Assembly: GCA_963669455.1 (NCBI GenBank)
Contig: OY770026.1
Location: 62,001-126,000 of the forward strand
DNA length: 64,000 bases
DNA from: JAWKWH01 sp963669455
Lineage (GTDB): Bacteria > Pseudomonadota > Alphaproteobacteria > Rhizobiales > Rhizobiaceae
Direction: 5' to 3'
Below are positions 16,696-26,013 of the stretch, in pieces. The notes under the pieces are model-generated. The model was not told the origin of the DNA. It did no database searches and was given only the letters and a program-made list of their open reading frames with translations. Within the stretch, counting starts at the first letter, position 1. Every line of letters starts with the position of its first letter. Made by a program: the position numbers and the translations under genes.

Positions 16696-17825
16696 GAGCC
16701 GCGTTTCGCTTCAAACTGCTCGCCCGTGACGGCAAGGCCAGGCGTGGTGAAATCTCAATGCCGCGCGGAACTGTGCGCACGCCGGCCTTCATGCCCGTCG
16801 GCACGGCTGCCACCGTCAAGGCCATGTATATGGATCAGGTGCGCGAGCTTGGTGCCGATGTTATCCTCGGCAACACCTATCACCTGATGCTTCGACCGGG
16901 CGCCGAACGGATTGAGCGGCTTGGAGGCCTGCACGAATTTTGCCGCTGGGGTGGTCCGATCCTGACAGATTCCGGCGGTTTTCAGGTGATGTCTTTGGCG
17001 CAACTGCGCAAGCTCGACGAGACCGGCGTCACCTTCCGCTCGCATATCGACGGAACCGCGTTTGAGATGTCGCCGGAGCGTTCGATTGAAATTCAGGGCC
17101 TTTTGGGCTCCGATATCCAGATGCAGCTTGACGAATGTACCGCGCTGCCGGCCGAGACCACCGAAATCGAACGGGCAATGGAACTGTCGCTTCGATGGGC
17201 GGAACGTTGCAAATCGGCGTTCGGCGACCAGCCGGGCAAGGCGATGTTCGGCATCGTGCAGGGCGGAGATGACCCTGATTTGCGTATGAGATCTGCTGAA
17301 GCGCTCGCATCGATGGACCTTAGAGGATATGCCGTCGGCGGGCTGGCGGTGGGCGAACCGCAGCAAATCATGCTCGACATGCTTGATGTCACATGCCCGG
17401 CGCTACCGCTCGAAAAGCCTCGCTACCTGATGGGCGTCGGCACGCCGGATGATATTTTGAAAAGCGTGGCGCGCGGTATCGACATGTTCGACTGCGTAAT
17501 GCCGACCCGTGCCGGGCGGCATGGCCAGGCATTTACCCGATATGGAAAAATCAATCTGCGCAATGCGCGGCACGCCGAAGACCCCAGACCGCTGGATGAG
17601 GAAAGCGATTGCCCGGCGGCGCGCGACTATTCACGTGCTTATCTGCATCATCTGGTCAAGGCTGGCGAGACGCTTGGCGCCATGCTGCTCACCTGGAACA
17701 ATCTTGCCTATTACCAACGGTTGATGGCCGGCATTCGCGATGCCATCTCTGCCGGCACGTTTTCACACTATCAAGACAGCATCCAAAGCGCCTGGGCTGA
17801 GGGCGATATCGCGCCGAAAGTATGA
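16692..17825 (+). CDS. tgt: tRNA-guanine transglycosylase with degenerate zinc site
   Basis: Tgt exchanges guanine-34 for preQ1 in tRNAs with GUN anticodons, the step before QueA. The 377-residue protein has the substrate motifs FMPVGTAATVKAMY, ILTDSGGFQVMSL, FGIVQGG, AVGGLAVGEP and the nucleophile region MFDCVMPTRAGRHGQAFT. However, the C-terminal zinc site of known bacterial Tgt (CxCx2C plus a His) reads S305-x-C307-x2-A310, and Asn336 stands where the His should be, so three of four ligands are gone. The surrounding YSRAYLHHL is intact, which argues against sequencing error. The enzyme may be zinc-independent in this lineage. Confidence 0.95.
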   Translation: MRAAFRFKLLARDGKARRGEISMPRGTVRTPAFMPVGTAATVKAMYMDQVRELGADVILGNTYHLMLRPGAERIERLGGLHEFCRWGGPILTDSGGFQVMSLAQLRKLDETGVTFRSHIDGTAFEMSPERSIEIQGLLGSDIQMQLDECTALPAETTEIERAMELSLRWAERCKSAFGDQPGKAMFGIVQGGDDPDLRMRSAEALASMDLRGYAVGGLAVGEPQQIMLDMLDVTCPALPLEKPRYLMGVGTPDDILKSVARGIDMFDCVMPTRAGRHGQAFTRYGKINLRNARHAEDPRPLDEESDCPAARDYSRAYLHHLVKAGETLGAMLLTWNNLAYYQRLMAGIRDAISAGTFSHYQDSIQSAWAEGDIAPKV

Positions 17826-17833
17826 GCGGTGCT

Positions 17834-18403
17834 CTATCTCGGCGCCCTTTTGGCCAAAATGCGCTGCAGCGTACGCCGGTGCATGTTGAGCCGGCGCGCC
17901 GTCTCGGAGACATTGCGGTCGCAACTCTCATAGACCCGCTGAATGTGTTCCCAGCGTACCCGGTCGGCGGACATCGGATTTTCCGGCGGGGCGGCTTTCT
18001 CTCCCGGCTGACGCAGCAGGGCCGCGTAGATGTCGTCGGCATCGGCCGGCTTCGATAGATAATCGATGGCGCCGAGTTTGACGGCGGTGACCGCAGTGGC
18101 AATATTGCCATAACCGGTCAATATCAGCGCCTTGGTATCGTCGCGCCGGTCGCGAATGGCCTCAATGACATCAAGCCCGTTGCCATCGCCAAGCCGCATG
18201 TCGATGACGGCGAATGCAGGCGGTGCCGCTTTGACCTTGTGCACCGCCTCGGCCACGCTTTCGGCAGTGTCGACCACAAAGCCGCGCTGCTCCATCGCGC
18301 GCGCCAGCCTGGTCAGGAATGGCTTGTCATCATCCACAATAAGCAAAGTCTTGTCATCACTGGGGATTGCGGTGCTGTCTTGTGAGTTTTCTGTCATCGT
18401 CAT
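17834..18403 (-). CDS. actR: Redox response regulator ActR/RegA
   Basis: This 189-residue response regulator pairs with the sensor encoded next to it. The receiver domain has the acidic cluster DDD24-26, the phosphoacceptor Asp68 (in AVIDMRLGDGNG) and a conserved lysine in YLSKPAD. After a short proline-bearing linker comes a Fis-type helix-turn-helix (ETARRLNMHRRTLQRILAKR), the hallmark of the ActR/RegA/PrrA family. It controls energy and redox metabolism (respiration, carbon and nitrogen fixation) and acid tolerance in relatives. It is convergent with tgt and follows actS by 24 bases on the same strand. Confidence 0.93.
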   Translation of the reverse strand: MTMTENSQDSTAIPSDDKTLLIVDDDKPFLTRLARAMEQRGFVVDTAESVAEAVHKVKAAPPAFAVIDMRLGDGNGLDVIEAIRDRRDDTKALILTGYGNIATAVTAVKLGAIDYLSKPADADDIYAALLRQPGEKAAPPENPMSADRVRWEHIQRVYESCDRNVSETARRLNMHRRTLQRILAKRAPR

Positions 18404-18427
18404 TATTTCCGTTGTCGCAACAGGCTT

Positions 18428-19789
18428 TTATTGCACTTTGTCTGACTTACCAACCGGCAGTTCCATCTTATGGCCTCCAGGTGCCGAAACCCGGCCTGCT
18501 TCAAATGTCTCGCGCGGCCAGGAAACCAATACGGATGCACCAAGTCCGCTATGCATGGAATTGGCGAAATTCACCGCGGCACCGGAGCGTTCAAGCAGGG
18601 TCTTGGCAATGAAAAGACCCAGCCCGAGCCCGCCGGCGCCACTTGAAATTTCTCTGGCAGACCGGCTTGATGTGTAAGGTTCGCCAATCTGGTCCAGCAT
18701 ATCGGCAAGAAAACCCGGTCCATCGTCGGTAATCTTGATTTCAACGTCTGTATCGCTGAAATTCCAGACAATCTCCACCTTCGATTTGGCAAAATCGACA
18801 GCATTTTCAACCAGATTGCCCACCCCATAAAGCACGCCGGGATTACGACGCATTACCGGTTCGGTGCCTATGGTTTTGCCAGGCGCCATTTCGACCCGAA
18901 CGCCAAAATCCCGATGCGGTGCAACCACCTCCTCCACCAGAGAGCTGACCGGCATCTCGGCGATATGTGCTTCGCCTTCGCTCGACAGGCTGGTCAGGCG
19001 CTTTAAAATGTCGCGGCAGCGCTCTGATTGGGATCGCAGCAGTCTGATGTCGTCGCTATATTGCGGATCGGCAGCCAAGGCCCGTTCCATTTCCTTCGAT
19101 ACAAGAGCTATTGTCGCAAGCGGAGTGCCGAGTTCGTGTGCAGCGGCGGCGGCCAGACCGTCAAGAGCGGACAAATGCTGCTCACGTTGCAGCACCAGTT
19201 CCGTTGCGCTTAGCGCATTGGCGAGCTTGCGCGCCTCGTCGGCGACGCGCCAGGTATAGGCGGAGGTAAACAAAATGGTCAACACGACGGAAAGCCAGAG
19301 ACCAACCACATAGGTTTGCGGCACCGAAAATCTGCCCGCCGGCAGCCATGGCAGCGGCTCGTAATAAAACATCAGCACAGTGACGGCTGCAACAATCACA
19401 CAGCCAAGAATGGCCGTATATCTGATGGGCATCGATGTTGCCGAGACGACGACCGGCACGACCATCAGCAAGGCAAACGGATTGGTCATTCCACCGGTAA
19501 GATAAAGAAGCCCGGCAAGCTGAAGCGCGTCATAGGTCAGGATTGCAAGAGCAGGATAAATCGTCAGGCGATGATTGGCGGGGTAACGCAGCGCCAGATA
19601 GATATTCAAGATGGCCGAGCAGGCAATCAGCGCACCACATTCGAGTGCAGGCAGCGGAAAATCGATCACATAGGCGACAACCACAATCGCAGCACTTTGA
19701 CCCGCAACCGCCAGCCAACGCAGCCGGATCAGGGTATTAAGCCTCAGCCGGCGGCTCAAATTCAGGTTTGTGGTTTCCAGTTCTGCCAT
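18428..19789 (-). CDS. actS: Redox sensor histidine kinase ActS/RegB
   Basis: This 453-residue membrane kinase has about six N-terminal transmembrane helices. The quinone-sensing heptapeptide GGMTNPF is at residues 99-105. The H-box is AAAAHELGTPLATI, with phosphorylated His218, and the redox-box cysteine Cys258 is in SQSERCRDILKR. N, G1 and G2 boxes follow (NLVENAVDFAKS, DDGPGFL, GGLGLGLFIAKTLLE). All three family hallmarks are present, so it should sense the ubiquinone pool and a cysteine thiol state and phosphorylate ActR. The gene lies upstream of actR, in the same operon. Confidence 0.94.
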   Translation of the reverse strand: MAELETTNLNLSRRLRLNTLIRLRWLAVAGQSAAIVVVAYVIDFPLPALECGALIACSAILNIYLALRYPANHRLTIYPALAILTYDALQLAGLLYLTGGMTNPFALLMVVPVVVSATSMPIRYTAILGCVIVAAVTVLMFYYEPLPWLPAGRFSVPQTYVVGLWLSVVLTILFTSAYTWRVADEARKLANALSATELVLQREQHLSALDGLAAAAAHELGTPLATIALVSKEMERALAADPQYSDDIRLLRSQSERCRDILKRLTSLSSEGEAHIAEMPVSSLVEEVVAPHRDFGVRVEMAPGKTIGTEPVMRRNPGVLYGVGNLVENAVDFAKSKVEIVWNFSDTDVEIKITDDGPGFLADMLDQIGEPYTSSRSAREISSGAGGLGLGLFIAKTLLERSGAAVNFANSMHSGLGASVLVSWPRETFEAGRVSAPGGHKMELPVGKSDKVQ

Positions 19790-19829
19790 AGACGGGCTTT
19801 ATGCTTCAAAGGTTTGCCAAGGCAAAGTG

Positions 19830-22286
19830 TTATTTAGAGCGTGTCTTGGTGCGGGTTGTCGGCGCGGCGCTCTGCGGCTTATCGGGCCAGACATGTTTTG
19901 GGTAGCGGCCCTTCATCTCCTTTCGCACCTCCGACCAGGATCCGCGCCAGAACCCTGGAAGATCGGCTGTGGCCTGTATCGGCCTGCCGGCCGGTGACAG
20001 CAATTCAATCTTGAGCGGCACCGCCCCGCCGGCGACCGCCGGATGCACATCAAGGCCGAAAAGCTCCTGAACCCTGATTGCGACCGTTGGCGCATCACCG
20101 CTGTAGTCGATCGCAAAACTGTTTCCACTGGGTGCCGTAAACCGGCGCGGGGCATAGTCATCCGCACGGCCGGCAAGATCGTGAGGAAGCAGGGACAAGA
20201 GGCCGTGACGGAGCGCCTGTGGCGCCAGTTTCGACAAATGCGGTTCACCGGCGAGATAGGGTTGTAACCAGGTTTCAAGCCGGTCGATCAGGCTCACATC
20301 GTCCATGGAGGGCCAGGGCGCGCCAAGCCGGTCATGGAGCCATTGCAGGCGATGTCTTAATTGCAGGGCGCTTTTGTCCCAGGCAAGTAGATCCAGGCCA
20401 TGTTCGCCGATGGCCACCAAAATAGCCTCATCCGCCAGATCTCCTGTTGGCGGACGCAAGGTCTTTTCACGAAGTGTCACCGCATCGAGACGGACGGTCT
20501 GACGCTGGCGCACCGATCTTGATTGGCGATCGAAATACGCTGTCGTTTGCGTTTCCAGCCGGTGTTCCAGATGCGTTTCGATCTCGCCAAGCGATATTGC
20601 TGCAGCGGCGGTTATGCGTGCATTTTGCGCCCTGCCCTGCATATCGGCGACCACGAGAAACGGTTCGCGCGCAAGCGGGTTGGCTTCATCAAGGACTGCA
20701 CCGCGCCCGTTGGCAAGAACGAAATGACCGGGCCGGCCCCGCGCGCCGGCTACCCTGTCGGGGCAGGCATCAAGCAGCAGGACAGCGGAGGAGACAAGAC
20801 TGTCGGCCTGCCTGCCGTCAGCGGTTTTGGCGAGCCGTGCCGCCAATTTTGCAGCCTTTTTGGCGCGATTGCCGCGATCTTCGCGAAACCGGTCGAGCCG
20901 CCTGTCGATATCGACTTCCGTCCCGCCCAAGCCGCGTTCGGTAAGTAGAACCGCCAGTTCGGCCGCCTTTTTGGTGCCACTTTGCCGGGCTGCGTTAGTC
21001 ACCATATTTGCCAGCCGCACAGGCAGAGGCAATTTGCGTATCGCTTTTCCGGCTGCCGTGATACCGCCTGATCGATCAAGCGCACCCAGATCGGCCAGTT
21101 GCTGTCGCGCCGCCGCCAATGCTGCCGGTGGCGGGGGATTGAGCAGGCAAAGGCCGGCTGGATCGGTGACGCCGAATTCTGCACAATCAAGCAATAGGCC
21201 GGACAGATCGGCCTCGAGAATCTCCGGCGGGGCGATATCGGGCAGCGATGCTGTCTGCGCTTCGTTCCAAAGGCGGATTGCCGTGCCCGGTGCAGTACGC
21301 CCAGCCCTGCCGGCACGCTGATCGGCGGAGGCTTTTGACACGCGCACCGTTTCAAGTCTGGTCAATCCGGTCGCCGGCTCGAATCTGGGTACTCTGGCAA
21401 GACCGGCATCAATCACCGTGTTGACGCCATCGATGGTGATCGATGTTTCGGCAATCGATGTTGCCAAAACCACTTTCCGGCGCCCCCGGCTTGCCGGCCG
21501 GATTGCCGCATCCTGGGCCTTGCCGTCGAGCCCCCCATGCAGGGCGATCACATCGACATCTGCTGGCAAATTGCCACTGAGCCGGCTGAAAACGCGCGCG
21601 ATCTCGTATTGGCCAGGCAGGAAGGCCAGACAGCTGCCCTGGTCCCTTGACAGGGTCTGCCGGACTGCCGCGGCAACCGCATCCTCGACCGCTTGGCCTG
21701 CCGGGCGCGGTTGGTACACCGTTTCTACCGGGAAGCTGCGACCCGTGCTTTCAATGATGGGTGCGCCGCCAATAAGGGTTGCCACCGCCTGCTGATCCAG
21801 CGTCGCCGACATGACCAGCAACTTAAGATCGGGACGCAGGGCTGAGGCAATGTCGAGCACAAGCGCCAGGCCGAAATCGCCATCGAGCGAGCGTTCGTGA
21901 AACTCATCGAAGAGCACCGCCGAGATGCCGGTCAGTTCGGGATCATCAAGCACCATGCGCGTGAACACGCCCTCGGTAACCACCAGGATGCGCGTTTCGG
22001 GACCTGACCGGTTTTCCATTCGCATCGCATAACCGACGGTCTTGCCCGGTTCTTCCCCGATCAGCGAGGCCATGCGGCGGGCAGCCGACCGGGCGGCGAT
22101 GCGGCGCGGTTCGATCAATATGATCCGGCCTGTCTGTGCCCAATCCTGCGCCAGCAGCGCGAGCGGCACGATGGTGGTCTTGCCGGCACCTGGCGGCGCG
22201 GTCAAAACCGCTGAACCGGATGTGTCAAGCGCATCGGTCAATTCCGGCAGCACGTCGCTTACCGGCAAGTCCGGCAGATCGACCAC
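19830..22286 (-). CDS. hrpB: ATP-dependent helicase HrpB
   Basis: This is an 818-residue DEAH-box helicase of the HrpB family, normal in length. Motif I is APPGAGKTT (residues 30-38), the DEAH box reads FDEFHERSLD, motif III MSATLD, and motif VI QRAGRAGRTAPG. The C-terminal HrpB domain ends with the pattern PAGRPIQATADLPGFWRGSW. Its cellular role is poorly defined; RNA remodelling is assumed. The start is GTG at 22286, only three bases after the stop of the ABC ATPase gene. The last codons (TKTRSK) coincide with a 14-base match to the terminus of repeat A, so the C-terminus may have been reshaped by an insertion. Confidence 0.93.
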   Translation of the reverse strand: MVDLPDLPVSDVLPELTDALDTSGSAVLTAPPGAGKTTIVPLALLAQDWAQTGRIILIEPRRIAARSAARRMASLIGEEPGKTVGYAMRMENRSGPETRILVVTEGVFTRMVLDDPELTGISAVLFDEFHERSLDGDFGLALVLDIASALRPDLKLLVMSATLDQQAVATLIGGAPIIESTGRSFPVETVYQPRPAGQAVEDAVAAAVRQTLSRDQGSCLAFLPGQYEIARVFSRLSGNLPADVDVIALHGGLDGKAQDAAIRPASRGRRKVVLATSIAETSITIDGVNTVIDAGLARVPRFEPATGLTRLETVRVSKASADQRAGRAGRTAPGTAIRLWNEAQTASLPDIAPPEILEADLSGLLLDCAEFGVTDPAGLCLLNPPPPAALAAARQQLADLGALDRSGGITAAGKAIRKLPLPVRLANMVTNAARQSGTKKAAELAVLLTERGLGGTEVDIDRRLDRFREDRGNRAKKAAKLAARLAKTADGRQADSLVSSAVLLLDACPDRVAGARGRPGHFVLANGRGAVLDEANPLAREPFLVVADMQGRAQNARITAAAAISLGEIETHLEHRLETQTTAYFDRQSRSVRQRQTVRLDAVTLREKTLRPPTGDLADEAILVAIGEHGLDLLAWDKSALQLRHRLQWLHDRLGAPWPSMDDVSLIDRLETWLQPYLAGEPHLSKLAPQALRHGLLSLLPHDLAGRADDYAPRRFTAPSGNSFAIDYSGDAPTVAIRVQELFGLDVHPAVAGGAVPLKIELLSPAGRPIQATADLPGFWRGSWSEVRKEMKGRYPKHVWPDKPQSAAPTTRTKTRSK
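19834..19847 (-). repeat. Solo terminus of repeat A at the 3' end of hrpB
   Basis: TAGAGCGTGTCTTG on the plus strand is identical to the 14-base tip of the inverted terminus of repeat A (49924 and 61833). On the coding strand it supplies the codons for the end of HrpB just before the TAA stop. The following bases diverge from the element, so it is either a remnant of an element or a fortuitous match. Confidence 0.45.
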
Positions 22287-22289
22287 GCT

Positions 22290-22934
22290 CTAGTTTCCGC
22301 CAATGCGGATAATATCACCGCCGGCGGCTTCGGCATCGGCCTCGTCATGGGTGACAAGTATGATGGCAAGGCCCGTGTCTTTTGCCTTTGCAAAAACCAG
22401 CATTCGCATCTGCTGGCGCAAACCGGCATCCAGTTTAGAAAAGGGCTCGTCAAGCAACAGCATACGGGGCCCGGAAATCAGAACACGGGCAAGCGCCACG
22501 CGCGCCTTTTGCCCGCCGGACAAGGTGTCCGGATCGCGATTTTCCATGCCTTCCAGCCCGACACCGGTCAACATCCGGCTGGCCATTAAATGGCGAGCCG
22601 TCCTGCCCTTTTGGTTCGGCGGGATGGCAAAGACCAGATTGCCGGCCACCGACATGTGCGGAAATAAAAGCGGGTCCTGAAACAGGACACCGGCATGACG
22701 GTCTTCGGCCGGCAATCCGGTGATTTCCCCGCCATCGACATAAACCTTGCCCGATGCCTCAAATGCGGGATCGAGAAAGCCGCCAATATAGGCCAGGAGT
22801 GTTGATTTGCCGGACCCGGAAGGCCCCATAATGGTCAGTATTTCGCCCGGCGCGACAAGGCGGTCCACCGACAGCAATTTATGCCCGTGAAGCGAAACAG
22901 AGACCTGCTTGAGACGGAGACCCAACTCAGTCAT
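22290..22934 (-). CDS. ABC transporter ATP-binding protein (YnjD-like)
   Basis: This 214-residue ATPase has Walker A GPSGSGKST, the signature LSGGQKARVALARVL, Walker B MLLLDEPFSK and the H-loop VTHDEADA. It energises the fused permease encoded 19 bases upstream; together with the binding protein the set resembles E. coli YnjBCD and, more distantly, thiamine transporters. I used the ATG at 22934 (MTELGLRLKQVSVSL), where ABC homology begins, and not the longer frame. Its stop is TAG within TAGAGCGTG, and the GTG of that sequence is the start of hrpB. Confidence 0.9.
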   Translation of the reverse strand: MTELGLRLKQVSVSLHGHKLLSVDRLVAPGEILTIMGPSGSGKSTLLAYIGGFLDPAFEASGKVYVDGGEITGLPAEDRHAGVLFQDPLLFPHMSVAGNLVFAIPPNQKGRTARHLMASRMLTGVGLEGMENRDPDTLSGGQKARVALARVLISGPRMLLLDEPFSKLDAGLRQQMRMLVFAKAKDTGLAIILVTHDEADAEAAGGDIIRIGGN

Positions 22935-22953
22935 TGGTTTTTTGCTGCTCCCG

Positions 22954-24630
22954 TCAGATCCGCATCGCCCGGCGCGACCGAAATAGCAGCGCTGGCAGGA
23001 TGGTGGCAATGGCAAAGCCTATCGCCGGCAGCAACATTTGCAGGAAAGCATAGACGCCAACGACCCGTCTGTTGCCACCCGAGGCGAGCGCGACGGCTTC
23101 CGTGGTGATCGTATCTAACCTTCCAGCGCCGATTAAGACAGTCGGCAAATATTGCCCGATCGATACCGCAAATCCGACAGCAGCGGCGGTCAGTATTGCT
23201 CTTGCCAGCATGGGCATGCGGACCCGAAGCAAAGTCGTCCACCGTCTTTTGCCGAGCCCTGCGGAAATGGCATCATAACGGCGGTCGAACGCGCGCCACG
23301 GATCGCTGAGCGACAGGAAAACATAGGGCAGTACGAATATGAGATGGGCAAACACCAAAGCCGCGAATGTCGCATCCAGCCCAACTTGCAGAAACAGCAA
23401 TTGCAGGCCGAACAAAAAAGCCGCCTGCGGAACCAGAAGCGGCAAATAGATCAGCCAAAGCGTCCCGTTGCCGCGCTTGCCGACATCATCTTCGCGCATC
23501 AGGCACAATAGGGCGAGCGCGGCGGCGATGATGGTCGACAATGCCGCTACCGACAGCGTGGTTGCCAGCGGCCCGGAAATTCGCGGACCCGCCTTGATCC
23601 AGGTGCGAAAGGACAGTGTCTTCGGCAGCAGGTCGGGAAACTGCCAGAGGCCCGCAAGAGACCATATCGCCAGCACAATCAAACCGCCCACTATCGCCGC
23701 AAACGTGGTGATCATGGCGGCAAATCCGAGCCAGGCAAATATGCGGTCGCGCCTTAGGCGCCAGCCTGTCTGGCATAATTGCATCGCAATGAACGCCATT
23801 GCGCGTTCAAGCCCGATCCAGATTATCAATGCTGTCGCCGTAAGCAGCAGCTGGATCACTGCACCGGCAGAAGCCACATAGCGTGCGGAGAGATCGGGAT
23901 CGCTCATCCAGCCGATTATCCTGACCGCCAGCGGTTCGGGCGTGGTCGGGCCCAATATCGCGGCGACATCAACCACGGAGGTGGCGAAAGCGATTACCGC
24001 GAATATGGCGAGCCTGATTTGCCGGTAGATGTGCGGCCACGACACATAGAGAAAACCCGCGATACGGCCATATCCAAGCGAAGCGGTCAGCGCACGCGTC
24101 TCGGCCAGACGCACCTGTGGCAGCGCTGCGAGTGTGACCAGTAGCAGGAAGGGAATTTCCTTGATGATCAGGCCTGCCATCATCGACAGGCCAAGCGGAT
24201 CGTTGACAATCAAGAGATCGGGCGGACGTGTCCAGCCGGTCAGTTCCGGCGAGATCAGCCGGGCGATCATGCCCGACGGCGCGATCAGGAAGACGAGGCC
24301 GAAGGCGGCTGCCGCATGCGGCACGGACAATAATGGCGAGATCAGATGCTGGATGCGCTCGAAGATACGCGTTCCGGCGAAGGCTGCGACAAACAGCAAA
24401 ACCGCGGCAACGGAAATTGCGGCGGTAAGAAGTCCCGCTACAAGGCTGATCCATAGCGACATAACCATGCCGGGACGGGTCAGCGTATCGGAAAAATGTT
24501 CGAATGTAAGCGACGTGCCGCCCAAAACCGGAAGAAAGCCCAAAGCCGGTAACAAGGTTCCAACCAGGCCGAACAGGATCGGCCCGGTCAACAGAAAAAT
24601 AGCCAGAGGCGGTCCGAGCCGGATCAACAC
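22954..24630 (-). CDS. ABC transporter permease, two fused permease domains (YnjC-like)
   Basis: The 558-residue inner-membrane protein contains two binding-protein-dependent permease domains in one chain, with roughly a dozen hydrophobic helices. Each half has an EAA-type loop; in the first half it lies around LAETRALTASLGYGRIAGFL and in the second around ISAGLGKRRWTTLLRVRMPM. The start is GTG at 24630 with a GATGAGG ribosome site, 30 bases after the binding-protein gene. Fusion of the two halves is typical of YnjC and ThiP-like permeases. The substrate is unassigned in the family. Confidence 0.88.
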   Translation of the reverse strand: MLIRLGPPLAIFLLTGPILFGLVGTLLPALGFLPVLGGTSLTFEHFSDTLTRPGMVMSLWISLVAGLLTAAISVAAVLLFVAAFAGTRIFERIQHLISPLLSVPHAAAAFGLVFLIAPSGMIARLISPELTGWTRPPDLLIVNDPLGLSMMAGLIIKEIPFLLLVTLAALPQVRLAETRALTASLGYGRIAGFLYVSWPHIYRQIRLAIFAVIAFATSVVDVAAILGPTTPEPLAVRIIGWMSDPDLSARYVASAGAVIQLLLTATALIIWIGLERAMAFIAMQLCQTGWRLRRDRIFAWLGFAAMITTFAAIVGGLIVLAIWSLAGLWQFPDLLPKTLSFRTWIKAGPRISGPLATTLSVAALSTIIAAALALLCLMREDDVGKRGNGTLWLIYLPLLVPQAAFLFGLQLLFLQVGLDATFAALVFAHLIFVLPYVFLSLSDPWRAFDRRYDAISAGLGKRRWTTLLRVRMPMLARAILTAAAVGFAVSIGQYLPTVLIGAGRLDTITTEAVALASGGNRRVVGVYAFLQMLLPAIGFAIATILPALLFRSRRAMRI

Positions 24631-24660
24631 GTGCTCAGCCTCATCCGCATGGTAGTGCTG

Positions 24661-25881
24661 TTAATTGGCGACGCCGTAGCGCTTTTTCCACTCGGTCTCC
24701 AGCCTGTTCATCCAACTTGGATGCGGCTCATCGATCGCCGGGCCCAGTTCCTCAGGCTTCAGCGTTGCAATGCCAAGATCAAGCGCATCAAAAAGCGCCC
24801 GATTGTTGCCCTGCAAAGACGCGACATCCAGCACCGTGGGGTCGCCCCAAAATTTCGGATTCTGCTTGCGCGCCTGGGCTTCCGGCGAGATCAGGAAATT
24901 TGCCAGGACGAGGGCTCCGGCCTTGGAGGCGGCGTTATAGGGGATCGTCACGAAGTGCGTATTCGACAATGTCCCGCCTGGAAACGTGAATGAGCGTACG
25001 GTGTCCGGCAGTTCGCCATTGACGATCGAGCTCGATGCCTCCGATGGGTTGAAGGCGAAGATGATTTCCACTTCACCATCGGCCAAAAGCTGTTTCATGG
25101 CCGGGTAGTTTTGCGGATAGGCCCTGCCAGAGCGCCACATCAGCGGATGCAACTGATCAAGATAGGCAAAAAGCGGTGTCGTCACCCCTTCAAAGGTTGC
25201 CTCATCAACCGGTTTCAGCAACACGGAACGATCTTCGACCAGTTCGGAAAGCACCTGTTTGAGGAATGATGAACCGATAAAATCCGGCGGCTGCGGATAG
25301 GTGAAACGGCCCGGATTGGCTTTGACCCATTCAAGCAGCCCTTGTGCATCTTTAGGCATCGCCTCGGAAGCGGTGCGGGCGGAATCATGAAAAAACACCA
25401 GTTTTCCCATGCCCCAAGGGCTTTCCAGGCCCTCAACGGGAATGGTGAAATCGGTGCGGATTGTCGGTTTGTTTTTAATATCGACATATTGCCAGTTGGG
25501 CAGTTTTTCAGCCCAACCCGGGGAAAATAAAAGTCCCTGCCGCTTCATGGACGCAAAGTTTTCGCCGTTTATCCAGATCAGATCGACCGAACCGCCCTGA
25601 TCCTTGCCGGCGGCCTTTTCACCAACCACTTTGGCAACGGCGTGGGCCGTGTCATCAAGCTTTACATGCACCAGCCTGACGCCATATTTGCCTTCAATTT
25701 CGGCGCCGGCCCATTCGAGATAGGCGTTGACATTCTCCGAACCACCCCAGGCGTTCCAGTAGACCGTCTGACCTTTCGCTTCGGCAAGAACCGCATCCCA
25801 TTTATCCGGGTCAGGGCTTTCGGCATGTGCGAGGCCGAGACTGGCAATCAGCATTGTTGCCGCAATCAGAAACTTTCTCAT
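24661..25881 (-). CDS. ABC transporter substrate-binding protein (YnjB-like)
   Basis: This 406-residue periplasmic protein has a signal peptide MRKFLIAATMLIASLGLAHA, and its mature part begins ESPDPDKWDAVLAEAKGQT. The segment TVYWNAWGGSENVNAYLEW is characteristic of the YnjB group of extracellular solute-binding proteins. The ATG at 25881 is preceded by GGAG; a frame extending 28 codons upstream lies in the promoter repeats and is not credible. It heads the three-gene operon with permease and ATPase. Distant similarity to thiamine and iron binders gives possible ligands, but nothing in the sequence decides. Confidence 0.88.
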   Translation of the reverse strand: MRKFLIAATMLIASLGLAHAESPDPDKWDAVLAEAKGQTVYWNAWGGSENVNAYLEWAGAEIEGKYGVRLVHVKLDDTAHAVAKVVGEKAAGKDQGGSVDLIWINGENFASMKRQGLLFSPGWAEKLPNWQYVDIKNKPTIRTDFTIPVEGLESPWGMGKLVFFHDSARTASEAMPKDAQGLLEWVKANPGRFTYPQPPDFIGSSFLKQVLSELVEDRSVLLKPVDEATFEGVTTPLFAYLDQLHPLMWRSGRAYPQNYPAMKQLLADGEVEIIFAFNPSEASSSIVNGELPDTVRSFTFPGGTLSNTHFVTIPYNAASKAGALVLANFLISPEAQARKQNPKFWGDPTVLDVASLQGNNRALFDALDLGIATLKPEELGPAIDEPHPSWMNRLETEWKKRYGVAN

Positions 25882-25912
25882 TGGTTGTGACTCCGTGTCA
25901 TCGATTCCACCC

Positions 25913-25953
25913 GTGAACGAACATATGGGTGGGGTGAATGAACATATGGATGG
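25913..25953. promoter_or_regulatory. Two 20-base direct repeats in the ynjBCD-like promoter
   Basis: GTGAAYGAACATATGGRTGG occurs at 25913-25932 and again at 25934-25953, with 18 of 20 bases identical and a 21-base period, i.e. two helical turns. Each copy centres on CATATG. The pair ends 32 bases upstream of the binding-protein start, where a promoter or operator belongs, so it is a good candidate for paired binding of a regulator. Confidence 0.5.
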
Positions 25954-26013
25954 CCATGTGGTCAATGCAAAAGGACGGTCAACTTGATGTGACCTGCTGA
26001 TATACCCCGAAGG

